This document shows, piece by piece, positions 17,862 through 25,921 of a DNA stretch of 64,000 nucleotides. A model generated the notes under the pieces. The model made no database searches. It had not been told where the DNA came from and saw nothing but the letters and a program-made list of their open reading frames with translations. Numbering within the stretch: the stretch's first letter is position 1; each line of letters begins with the position of its first letter. Origin of the DNA: Burkholderiales bacterium. Lineage in GTDB: Bacteria; Pseudomonadota; Gammaproteobacteria; Burkholderiales; Casimicrobiaceae. A program made the translations under genes and the position numbers. Location of the stretch: assembly GCA_020853025.1 (NCBI GenBank), contig JADYZP010000020.1, forward strand, positions 1 to 64,000, given 5' to 3'.

Positions 17862-18605
17862 ATGACGACGCTCCTCGACGTCCGCAAGTTGTCGGTCGCC
17901 TACGGCAAGGTCGAAGCGATCCACGACATTTCGATCAGGGTCGACGAAGGCAGTATCGTTACCGTCATCGGACCCAATGGCGCGGGCAAGACGACGCTGC
18001 TGTCGGCGATCATCGGCATGCTGCCTTCGCGTGGTGATATCGTTTATTGCGGTGCGCGCGTCGGTCGCTTGAGCGTCGAGCAGCGCGTCGGCGCAGGGCT
18101 GGTGCTGGTGCCCGAGAGGCGCGAGCTCTTCGGCTCGATGAAGGTCGCCGAAAACCTGGAACTCGGTGCCTTTGCCAGGCTGCGGCACGGAGACCGCGAC
18201 GCGCTGCGGACGCTGGACTCGGTCTACACCCGCTTTCCGCGGCTGCGCGAGCGCCACGCGCAGGAGGCCGGCACGCTCTCCGGCGGCGAGCGGCAGATGC
18301 TGGCGCTGGGCCGGGCATTGATGGGCAAGCCACGCCTGCTGATGCTCGACGAGCCCTCGCTCGGACTGGCGCCGTTGATCGTGCGCGAGATCTTCGCCAT
18401 CGTCACGGCTCTCAAGGCCAGCGGCGTGGCGATCCTGCTGGTCGAGCAGAATGCGCGCGCCGCGCTGCAGGTCGCCGACTACGGCTACGTGCTCGAAACC
18501 GGCGAGTGCGTGATCGAGGGGCGCAGTTCCGAACTCGCGGCGAATCCGCGCGTGGCGGCGACGTATCTCGGGCAGGCGGCCGCCGGGAACGCCACCGGCA
18601 TTTGA
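17862..18605 (+). CDS. livF: Branched-chain amino acid-type ABC ATPase (LivF)
   Basis: A 247-residue ATPase that drives the importer together with the LivG half of the upstream fusion. Walker A is GPNGAGKTT, the ABC signature LSGGERQMLALGRALM, Walker B LLMLDEPSLGLAP and the switch His region is LVEQNAR, with Gln in place of His, as usual for LivF. LVLVPERRELFGSMKVAENL is the LivF-specific Q-loop area. It starts 13 bp after the fusion gene. Confidence 0.95.
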   Translation: MTTLLDVRKLSVAYGKVEAIHDISIRVDEGSIVTVIGPNGAGKTTLLSAIIGMLPSRGDIVYCGARVGRLSVEQRVGAGLVLVPERRELFGSMKVAENLELGAFARLRHGDRDALRTLDSVYTRFPRLRERHAQEAGTLSGGERQMLALGRALMGKPRLLMLDEPSLGLAPLIVREIFAIVTALKASGVAILLVEQNARAALQVADYGYVLETGECVIEGRSSELAANPRVAATYLGQAAAGNATGI

Positions 18606-18684
18606 ATCGGAGGTCGATCGGCCCCAGAATAGAGTATCGATTGCGCCTGAAGTGCGCGAGACCATTCGAATCAAAGGGCTATTT

Positions 18685-20148
18685 GTGACCGATCTGTCTG
18701 TCCCTCCGGTGTCCGACGCGCTGCTGGCCGACGCCGAACACCTGCTTCTTTCACCGTCCGGACTGACGCAGGCCGCGCTGTCGGGCGTGCTTGCCGACAT
18801 CCACTCGCACGACGTCGAGTTCGCCGACCTCTACTTCCAGCATGCTCATTTCGAAAGCTGGAGTCTCGAGGAAGGCATCGTCAAGTCCGGCAGTTTCAAC
18901 ATCGACCGCGGAGTCGGCGTGCGTGCCGTGAGCGGCGAGCGCCAGGCTTACGCCTATTCGGACGACATTTCCCACGCGGCGCTGGTCGAGGCGGCACACG
19001 CGGTGCGCGCGATCGCCCGCCAGGGGCAGAGCGCAGTCGCGCCGCTCGACCGCCGCGGCGCTGCGCACGCGCTGTATCCGATCGCCGACCCGGTCGCCGG
19101 CCTACCCGAAGCCGACAAGGTCGCGCTGCTCGAGCGGCTGGAGCGGATCGCGCGCGCGCGCGACCCGCGGGTGACGCAGGTCATGGCGTCGCTGGCCGGC
19201 GAGCACGAGACCATCCTCATAGCGCGCAGCGACGGGCTGGTGGTCGCCGACGTGCGGCCGCTGGTGCGGATGTCGATCACCGTCATTGTCGAGGAGAGCG
19301 GTCGTCGCGAGCAGGGCCATGCCGGCGGCGGCGGGCGCTTCGACTACGCGCACTTCGCCGACGAAATGCTGCACCGCTACGCCAACGAGGCGGTCGCGCA
19401 GGCAGTGCTCAATCTCGCGGCACGCGATGCACCGGCCGGCAATATGACGGTGGTGCTCGGCAATGGCTGGCCGGGCATCCTGTTGCACGAGGCGATCGGG
19501 CATGGCCTCGAAGGCGACTTCAACCGTAAGGGCACCAGTGCTTTCTCCGGCCGCGTGGGCAAGCGCGTCGCGGCGAAGGGCGTGACGGTGGTCGACGACG
19601 GCACGCTCGAGCGCCGGCGCGGCTCGCTCAACATCGACGACGAAGGCAACACGACCCGGCGTACGGTGCTGATCGAGGACGGCGTCCTGCAGGGTTACAT
19701 GCAGGACCGGCTGAACGCCGGCCTGATGCGCGTCGCGCCGACCGGCAACGGTCGCCGCGAGTCCTTTGCCAGTCTGCCGATGCCGCGGATGACCAACACG
19801 ATCATGCTGGCCGGCGACCGCGAGCCCGCGGAAATCATCGCCTCGGTGAAGTCCGGACTCTACGCGGCGAACTTCGGCGGCGGCCAAGTCGACATCACCA
19901 GCGGCAAGTTCGTGTTCTCGGCCTCCGAGGCGTGGATGATCGAAGACGGCAAGCTCGCCTATCCGGTAAAGGGTGCGACACTGATCGGTAACGGCCCGGA
20001 CGCATTGACCAAGGTTTCGATGGTCGGCAACGACCTGACGCTCGACCCGGGTGTGGGCACCTGCGGCAAGGACGGGCAGAGCGTTCCGGTCGGTGTCGGC
20101 CAGCCGACATTGCGCATCGACGGGCTGACGGTAGGCGGAACCGCCTGA
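18685..20148 (+). CDS. tldD: TldD metalloprotease
   Basis: A 487-residue cytoplasmic protease that works with TldE (PmbA) on unfolded peptides and peptide toxins. The zinc site is HEAIGH at 268-273 within ILLHEAIGHGLEGDFNRKGT, with a downstream Cys region (LDPGVGTCGKDGQ). The first 35 residues precede LLLSPSGLTQAALSGVLADI, the usual start of the fold. GTG at 18685 is chosen over GTG at 18652 because AAAGGG (18673-18678) lies 6 nt before it and the length then matches E. coli TldD (481). TldE is not in the window. Confidence 0.95.
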   Translation: MTDLSVPPVSDALLADAEHLLLSPSGLTQAALSGVLADIHSHDVEFADLYFQHAHFESWSLEEGIVKSGSFNIDRGVGVRAVSGERQAYAYSDDISHAALVEAAHAVRAIARQGQSAVAPLDRRGAAHALYPIADPVAGLPEADKVALLERLERIARARDPRVTQVMASLAGEHETILIARSDGLVVADVRPLVRMSITVIVEESGRREQGHAGGGGRFDYAHFADEMLHRYANEAVAQAVLNLAARDAPAGNMTVVLGNGWPGILLHEAIGHGLEGDFNRKGTSAFSGRVGKRVAAKGVTVVDDGTLERRRGSLNIDDEGNTTRRTVLIEDGVLQGYMQDRLNAGLMRVAPTGNGRRESFASLPMPRMTNTIMLAGDREPAEIIASVKSGLYAANFGGGQVDITSGKFVFSASEAWMIEDGKLAYPVKGATLIGNGPDALTKVSMVGNDLTLDPGVGTCGKDGQSVPVGVGQPTLRIDGLTVGGTA

Positions 20149-20205
20149 CCTGCGCACTGCACGCCGACACGGGTCGCCTTCCCCAGGCTGCGCGGCCGGC
20201 CCCGT

Positions 20206-20637
20206 TCAGTGCAGCGGTCCCGACGGCGTCGGCATCACGACCGAAGTCACTGGCGACGCGTGATGGCAGACCATCCGCCAGCCGGTAGGCGTGCGCATGA
20301 ACACGTTGGTCGCCGCGGCAGTTCCGTGCGCGGCACCCTCCGCCGTGTAGACGTGCTCGATCGCCGACTGCATCGCGAGCCCCACGGTCTCCAGAACCAC
20401 GACGTGATCGAGGCGGAAGGAGAGCTTGGTATCGCCGGAGAACAGCTGCTCCCAGGCGCTGCGTACGGCGTCGTAGCCGACGACGCGCTGGCCGCCCGGG
20501 TGCACGCAGACGATGTCCTCGTCGTCTGCCCACGTCGTCATCATCGCGTCGATGTCCTGCGCCTCGAAGGCCTGATAGAACGCGGCCGCCGCATCCTGCG
20601 GCGACGTATAGATCGGCATGCTGCGGGCTTTGGCCAT
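20206..20637 (-). CDS. SnoaL/DUF4440-like nuclear transport factor 2 fold protein
   Basis: A 143-residue protein with an NTF2-like cone fold: AAAAFYQAFEAQDIDAMMTTW forms the first helix, EDIVCVHPGG follows, and the C-terminal strands include GWRMVCHHASPVT. Such proteins are often small hydrolases, isomerases or ligand-binding proteins; no reaction can be assigned. The ATG at 20637 follows GAAGG at 7 nt; an internal ATG at 20619 is possible. It lies 14 bp after waaF and is probably the last gene of that operon. Confidence 0.85.
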   Translation of the reverse strand: MAKARSMPIYTSPQDAAAAFYQAFEAQDIDAMMTTWADDEDIVCVHPGGQRVVGYDAVRSAWEQLFSGDTKLSFRLDHVVVLETVGLAMQSAIEHVYTAEGAAHGTAAATNVFMRTPTGWRMVCHHASPVTSVVMPTPSGPLH

Positions 20638-20651
20638 GGACGGACGTGCCT

Positions 20652-21704
20652 TCAATGACGGCGCATGTCGGGGGCCAGGTGCACAGGCAATGCGGCGCGC
20701 GCCAGATTGTAGACGATCTGCGGCTTCAATTCGCGCATGCACTTGAAATGGCCGAGCGGGCATTCGCGCTTGAAGCAGGGGCTGCAGGCGATGTCGATTT
20801 TCGCAATCTGCGCCAGCGGCGACAGCGGCGGCGTGTAGACCGGCGACGACGAGCCGAACAGTGCGACCAAGGCAACGCCGACGGCCGCCGCCGCATGCAT
20901 GAGTCCCGAGTCGTTGGAGATCACCAGCGATGCCGACGACAGGATGTCGATGGCCGTGCCGAGGTCGGTGCGCGCGGTGAGATCGCGCACGTCGTGCCGA
21001 TTTTCGCCGAGCGAGTTCAGCACCGCGTCGGCGGCAATCCGGTCGTTCGGCGAGCCGACGATCCACACCTGCAGGTTGTCTTGCAGGAGCATCGCGGCGA
21101 GTTCGGCGAATTGGTTCGGCGGCCAGCGCTTGGCGGCGCCGAATTCCGCTCCCGGGCAGAGCACAACGACGGGCCGGTCGGTTTTGAGGTGCAGTGCGCG
21201 CATCGCGTTGGCCCGATTCACCGTGTCGGGCACCAGCACCGGCGACGGCGGCATCGGCACCAGAGCACCACGCGCGACGGCGAGTGCGGCAAAGCGCTCG
21301 ACCAGCCGCGGCATCGCCTTCCTGTGCAGCGGCCGGGCGTCGGTCAGCAGTGCAAAACGCGCTTCGCCCCGGTAGCCGACACGACGCGGAATGCGCGCCA
21401 GGAACGGGACCAAAGCGGACTTCCACGAGTTCGGCAGCACGAAGGCGTGCGTATAGCCTTCGCCGCGCAGCTCGGTCGCCAGCAGGCGCCGGCCGGCGAG
21501 GTCGAATTTCCCATGACCGAAGGGGTTTTCGATGATGCGGCGGATTCCCCGCATTCGACGATAGACCGGTGCGCACCACGAGTGAACGAGCACGTCGACG
21601 ATCGGATCCTCGAAGGGGTCGCGCAGCAGCGCAACCAACGGCTCGGACAGGATGGCGTCGCCGACCCACGAGGGGGCCACGATCAGGATGCGTTCACCGG
21701 CCAT
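20652..21704 (-). CDS. waaF: ADP-heptose:LPS heptosyltransferase II
   Basis: A GT9 glycosyltransferase of 350 residues that adds the second heptose to the lipopolysaccharide inner core. ILIVAPSWVGDAILSEPL opens the first Rossmann domain; PNSWKSALVPFLARIPRRVG and the C-terminal LVISNDSGLMHAAAAVGV and ALFGSSSPVYTPPL blocks are the donor-site signatures. It implies an LPS-bearing Gram-negative. The start at MAGERILIV (21704) matches the family; a longer form from 21755 is possible. The 168-bp gap before it holds two GGCGCGCC palindromes but no gene. Confidence 0.93.
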   Translation of the reverse strand: MAGERILIVAPSWVGDAILSEPLVALLRDPFEDPIVDVLVHSWCAPVYRRMRGIRRIIENPFGHGKFDLAGRRLLATELRGEGYTHAFVLPNSWKSALVPFLARIPRRVGYRGEARFALLTDARPLHRKAMPRLVERFAALAVARGALVPMPPSPVLVPDTVNRANAMRALHLKTDRPVVVLCPGAEFGAAKRWPPNQFAELAAMLLQDNLQVWIVGSPNDRIAADAVLNSLGENRHDVRDLTARTDLGTAIDILSSASLVISNDSGLMHAAAAVGVALVALFGSSSPVYTPPLSPLAQIAKIDIACSPCFKRECPLGHFKCMRELKPQIVYNLARAALPVHLAPDMRRH

Positions 21705-21872
21705 GAGTGGTCGAGGGTGGAATCGGGGGGCCACGGCGACGAATGCGCCAGGCACAGGATCAGCATACGCGCAAAAGGCGCGCCGGCCATGGCGCGCCAG
21801 GGGGCTGCGCGGCGGGAGGACAGCGGCAGGGAAGAATCCGGGCTGCCTGCGACACGCACTCGCGTGCTGCGT

Positions 21873-22070
21873 CTAGTGGCCTCCGGGTAGCGGCCCGCCC
21901 TCGAGTCGGTAGAGGGTGCCGCAATACGGGCACATCACTTCGCCTTCGTTGGCGATGTCGAGGAAGACGCGCGGATGCGACGACCACAACGGCATCGCCG
22001 GGTTGGGGCAGAACACCGGCAGGTCCTCAGGCTGGACGACGACCGGCGCGGTGGTGTTGGCTTCGCTCAT
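21873..22070 (-). CDS. Small zinc-finger protein (CHCC type)
   Basis: A 65-residue protein with a Cys/His set: C21 (VFCPNP), H32 (SSHPRV), then MCPYCGTLYRL with a CxxC. This matches the CHCC zinc-finger family related to the NDUFS6/NdhL-type subunit of complex I, usually found as a stand-alone gene between ilvE and waaF in betaproteobacteria. Its role in bacteria is unclear. It starts 1 bp after the ilvE stop, so it is co-translated with it. Confidence 0.88.
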   Translation of the reverse strand: MSEANTTAPVVVQPEDLPVFCPNPAMPLWSSHPRVFLDIANEGEVMCPYCGTLYRLEGGPLPGGH

Positions 22071-22071
22071 T

Positions 22072-22995
22072 TCAAACCCGCGTCAGCCAGGCCTTCCTGG
22101 CCGGATTGCGACCACTGACCGTTTCGAAAAACAGCGCCTGCAGCTTCGAGGTCACGGGTCCGCGCGAACCTTCGCCGATGGTGCGGTTGTCGAGCTCGCG
22201 GATCGGCGTCACCTCGGCGGCGGTGCCGGTGAAAAACGCCTCGTCGGCGATGTAGACTTCGTCGCGCGTGATCCGGCGCTCGATGACCGGGATGCCGAGT
22301 TCGTTGGCGAAGGTGATGATCGTATCGCGCGTAATGCCGGCGAGCGCGCCGCCGGACAAGTCCGGCGTGTGCAGCTTGCCGTCGCGGACGATGAACACGT
22401 TCTCGCCCGAACCCTGGCAAATGAATCCCTGCGGATCGAGCAGCATCGCCTCCTCGTAGCCGTCATGCAGTGCCTCCTGGTTGGAGAGGATCGACACCGT
22501 GTAATTGCCGACTGCCTTGGCGTTGCACATCGTGATGTTCGGATGGTGGTGCGTGAACGACGAGGTCTTGACGCGGATGCCCTTCTCGATGGCCTCGGCG
22601 CCCAGGTAGGCGCCCCACGGCCACGCGCCGATGGCGACCAGCACTGGATTGGACTTGGCAGCCACCCCCATCGCGACCGAGCCGTAGAAGGCGATCGGGC
22701 GCAGATAGCACGACTCGAGCTTGTTCTCGCGCACGCAGTTGAGCTGCGCGGCGTCGATCTCGTCCTTCGTAAACGGCAGTTTCATGCCGTAGATGTGCGC
22801 CGAGTTGAACAGTCGGTTCGTGTGGTCGCGCAGGCGGAAAATCGCCGGACCGTCGACCGTCTTGTAGCAGCGCACGCCTTCGAACACGCCCATGCCGTAA
22901 TGCAGCGTGTGCGTGAGCACATGCGTGGTGGCATCGCGCCACGGCACCATCGTGCCGTCGTACCAGATCCATCCGTCGCGGTCGGCCATCGACAT
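22072..22995 (-). CDS. ilvE: Branched-chain amino acid aminotransferase
   Basis: A class IV PLP enzyme of 307 residues that makes the last step of valine, leucine and isoleucine synthesis with glutamate as donor. The PLP Lys is K160 in NAKAVGNYT, the E. coli position; THTLHYGMGVFEGVRCY, EEAMLLDPQGFICQGSGENVF and FFTGTAAEVTPI are the other class IV signatures. The ATG at 22995 follows AAGGAG at 9 nt. It lies 79 bp after glnE and is followed directly by the zinc-finger gene. Confidence 0.95.
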   Translation of the reverse strand: MSMADRDGWIWYDGTMVPWRDATTHVLTHTLHYGMGVFEGVRCYKTVDGPAIFRLRDHTNRLFNSAHIYGMKLPFTKDEIDAAQLNCVRENKLESCYLRPIAFYGSVAMGVAAKSNPVLVAIGAWPWGAYLGAEAIEKGIRVKTSSFTHHHPNITMCNAKAVGNYTVSILSNQEALHDGYEEAMLLDPQGFICQGSGENVFIVRDGKLHTPDLSGGALAGITRDTIITFANELGIPVIERRITRDEVYIADEAFFTGTAAEVTPIRELDNRTIGEGSRGPVTSKLQALFFETVSGRNPARKAWLTRV

Positions 22996-23074
22996 GGCGG
23001 GCTGCTCCTTCGCGTTCTCGTGAAGCTGCGATTTTAGCCGATCCGGCCCGCGTGGCGCACGCCGCTGTGCCGCT

Positions 23075-25810
23075 TCAGGCGCCGGCAGCGGTCGCCGGTC
23101 GCGGCGGCGCTTCGGTCCACGGCGTCCCGAACACCCGCGTCCAGAGCGCCTGCACCGTAGCGCGCCTGGCAACCTGTGGTCCGGGCTCGACGCGCGCGTG
23201 CGCGGCGCCGGTCAGTCGCACCTTGTGCTGCAGGCGGCGATACTCACGATAGGCATCGGCCGCTTCCTCCGCCAGCGCAGCCGGCAGCAGCCCCAGGTCG
23301 CCGGCGAATCCGAGCAAAGCGATGTTGCCGGCATTGCGCGTGAGGAGCGCGTGCCGATGCGCATGCGCCAGCACCAGGTACTGCACGGTGAACTCGATGT
23401 CGACCATGCCTCCGGAATCGTGCTTCAGGTCGAAGTCGCGGGTCGGATTCGGATGGCCGGCGTGCATCCTGCGCCGCATGTCGACGACGTCGTGCGCCAG
23501 TCCCGCCGGTTCGCGCGCCAGCCGCAGCAGTGATTCGCGCAGGTTCTCGAAGGCGGTCCCCACAGCGGCATCCCCGGCAACGAAACGCGCGCGGGTGAGC
23601 GCCTGGTGTTCCCAGATCCAGGCATTCTCGCGCTGGTATTTCTGGAATGCGCGAAGCGACGACACCAGCAGGCCCTTGGCACCGTCGGGACGCAGCCGCA
23701 GGTCGGTATCGTAGAGCTGTCCGGCGGATGTCGTGCTGGTCAGCCACGTATTCAAGCGCTGACCGAGTCGCGTGTAACGCGCCTCGCTGGCGTCGGAGTC
23801 CGCGTCGTCCGCATCGATGTCGAACAGGAACACGAGGTCGAGATCCGACGCGTAGCCCAGCTCCTTGCCGCCCAGCTTGCCGTAGCCGATGATCGCGAAG
23901 CGGGGTGGCAACACGTCGCCGCTGGTCATCTGTGTCCAGCACGCGGCAAGCGCCGCGTCGAGCACAGCATCCGCCAGCGCGGACAGGTGGTCGGCCAGGC
24001 GCTCGACCGTCAGCCGGCCATCGAGATCCTGCATCAGCAGGCGGAACGACTGCGCATGCTGAAAATGGCGCAGCGCGTCCATCTGGTGCTCGGCATCGGC
24101 CGGGTTCGAGGCCAGCAACCGTGCGAGTTCCACGCGCCACGCGTCCCAGTCGGGCTCGGCCAGCAACGCGCGCGCGTCGAGCAGTTCGTCGAGCAGCAAC
24201 GGATGCCGCGCCAGGTATTCGGCCGCCCACGCGGAGGCTCCCATAAGGTTGGCGAGTCGCGGCAACAACGGCGGATGCTCGATGATCAGCGCCAGGTAGG
24301 CGCTGCGCCGCGCGATCGTCTCGAGTAGCGACAACAGGCGTCCGAACACGACCTGCGCGCCTTCGAGTCCCGGATGCGCACTGGCGACGGCAAGCACCCG
24401 GGGGAGCAGCGTATCGAAGCGCTGGCGCGACGCCGCGGGCAGCAGTTGATAGCGGCTCGATGCGCGAACGCGGACGAGACTGTCGGTCAGCGCGGCGGCA
24501 TCCGCATAGCCGGCCGCGCGCAGGGCTTCGCAGCGTTCCTTCGACGGCCGAGGGTCGTCCCAGGTCGACGTGAAGATCTCGTCGGTGACCGAAACTGCGC
24601 TGTCGTCGTCGCCCAGCGTCTGCGCAAAAGTGAGCGAGACCACGCTGCGATGCCGCTTCAGCGTCGCGGCGAAGGCTTCCGGCGTGTCGCCGACGCTTTC
24701 GGCGAGCAGTGCCCGCTCGTCGGTGTCGGCAGGCAACGTATGCGTCTGCTCGTCGTCGCGATACTGCAGCCGATGCTCGACGCCACGCAGAAACAGGTAG
24801 GCATCGCGCAGCGCATCGATCGACGTGCCAGGCAACAGCCCGCGTTCGCCCAGTATCGCCAGCGCCGGTAGCGTGCCGCGGATGCGCAGCTCCGGCTCGC
24901 GGCCTCCGCGCACGATTTGCAGCGCCTGCACGATGAATTCGATTTCGCGGATGCCGCCATCGCCCAGCTTAATGTTATCCGCGTAGTCGCGGCGCGCGCC
25001 CTGGTCGCGGATCTGGCGGTGAATGTCGCGCAGTCCTTCGTAGACGTCGAAGTCGAGGTACTTGCGGTAGATGAACGGCGTCACCAGCGCATCGAGCTCG
25101 TCATGGCGATCGCCGGTGATCGCGCGCGCCTTCAGCCACGCGTAGCGCTCCCATGCACGGCCCTGCGTGATCAGATAGGCTTCGAGCGCCGCGAAGGAGG
25201 TCGTCAGCGGCCCGCTGTCGCCGTAAGGACGCAGCCGCATGTCGACGCGGAAGACGTAGCCGTCGGCGGTGGCATCGTTCAAGGTCGTGATGATCCGGCG
25301 CCCGAGACGGTCGAAATACTCCCGATTGGCGATCACCCGCGGGCCGGCGGTCTCGCCTTCCTCCGGATAGACGAAGACGAGGTCGATGTCGGAGGACACG
25401 TTCAACTCGCCGCCACCCAGCTTGCCCATGCCGAGCACGATCAGCGATTGCGGCGTTGCGGTCTCCGAACCTGTCGGCGCGCCGTGGACGGAGGAAAGTT
25501 CCGCCGTGTGCAACGAGGTGGCCGCAGTGACGGCGACGTCGGCGAGCCGGGTCATCGTCGCGCACACTTCGGCAAGTGGTGCGCGCCCGGTGAGGTCGCG
25601 CACCATGGTGTGCAGGAACACGCGCCGGCGCAGGTCGCGCAACCAGCGCGCCGCGGTTGCGGCGTCGGGCGACTCGGGCGGCCGGTTGGACTCCGCCGAC
25701 CAGTCGAAGGCGGCGCCGGCGGCGGTCTCGATGCGTTGCGCAAGCGTCACGTCCGCGGCGAACGCGCGTTGCGCATAGCGGCTGTACGACAGGGCGCGTT
25801 CCAGGTCCAT
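23075..25810 (-). CDS. glnE: Bifunctional glutamine synthetase adenylyltransferase/deadenylase
   Basis: A 911-residue enzyme that adds and removes AMP on glutamine synthetase under control of PII and glutamine. It has two nucleotidyltransferase domains, each with the GxGKLGGxELxxxSDxDLVF motif: VLGMGKLGGGELNVSSDIDL in the N-terminal (deadenylase) half and IGYGKLGGKELGYASDLDL in the C-terminal (adenylylating) half. The partner PII gene is at 12602. A start at MDLERALSYSRY (25810) is used; a Met 26 codons upstream is open but has no better ribosome site. It heads an operon with ilvE, zinc finger, waaF and SnoaL-like. Confidence 0.95.
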   Translation of the reverse strand: MDLERALSYSRYAQRAFAADVTLAQRIETAAGAAFDWSAESNRPPESPDAATAARWLRDLRRRVFLHTMVRDLTGRAPLAEVCATMTRLADVAVTAATSLHTAELSSVHGAPTGSETATPQSLIVLGMGKLGGGELNVSSDIDLVFVYPEEGETAGPRVIANREYFDRLGRRIITTLNDATADGYVFRVDMRLRPYGDSGPLTTSFAALEAYLITQGRAWERYAWLKARAITGDRHDELDALVTPFIYRKYLDFDVYEGLRDIHRQIRDQGARRDYADNIKLGDGGIREIEFIVQALQIVRGGREPELRIRGTLPALAILGERGLLPGTSIDALRDAYLFLRGVEHRLQYRDDEQTHTLPADTDERALLAESVGDTPEAFAATLKRHRSVVSLTFAQTLGDDDSAVSVTDEIFTSTWDDPRPSKERCEALRAAGYADAAALTDSLVRVRASSRYQLLPAASRQRFDTLLPRVLAVASAHPGLEGAQVVFGRLLSLLETIARRSAYLALIIEHPPLLPRLANLMGASAWAAEYLARHPLLLDELLDARALLAEPDWDAWRVELARLLASNPADAEHQMDALRHFQHAQSFRLLMQDLDGRLTVERLADHLSALADAVLDAALAACWTQMTSGDVLPPRFAIIGYGKLGGKELGYASDLDLVFLFDIDADDADSDASEARYTRLGQRLNTWLTSTTSAGQLYDTDLRLRPDGAKGLLVSSLRAFQKYQRENAWIWEHQALTRARFVAGDAAVGTAFENLRESLLRLAREPAGLAHDVVDMRRRMHAGHPNPTRDFDLKHDSGGMVDIEFTVQYLVLAHAHRHALLTRNAGNIALLGFAGDLGLLPAALAEEAADAYREYRRLQHKVRLTGAAHARVEPGPQVARRATVQALWTRVFGTPWTEAPPRPATAAGA

Positions 25811-25893
25811 GACGAAATAAGGCGCGGTCCGGGCAGCGCGATGTCGACGCAATCCGCGACGATCCGGGTCGGGGGCTGGGGCTGGCATTCGGC

Positions 25894-25899
25894 TACAAT
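25894..25899 (+). promoter_or_regulatory. Putative -10 box for the yhdP-type gene
   Basis: TACAAT at 25894-25899 in the short divergent gap between glnE and the yhdP-type gene. Transcription from it would give a leader of about 15 nt to the ATG at 25922. No clear -35 is seen. Confidence 0.35.
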
Positions 25900-25921
25900 C
25901 GACCCCAGACGGGTGCCTATT

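Noticed and set aside
24917-25921. Upstream extension of the yhdP-type frame by about 335 codons
   Set aside because: It lies antisense to glnE, has no family motif and places the membrane anchor far from the N-terminus; the true start is near 25922.
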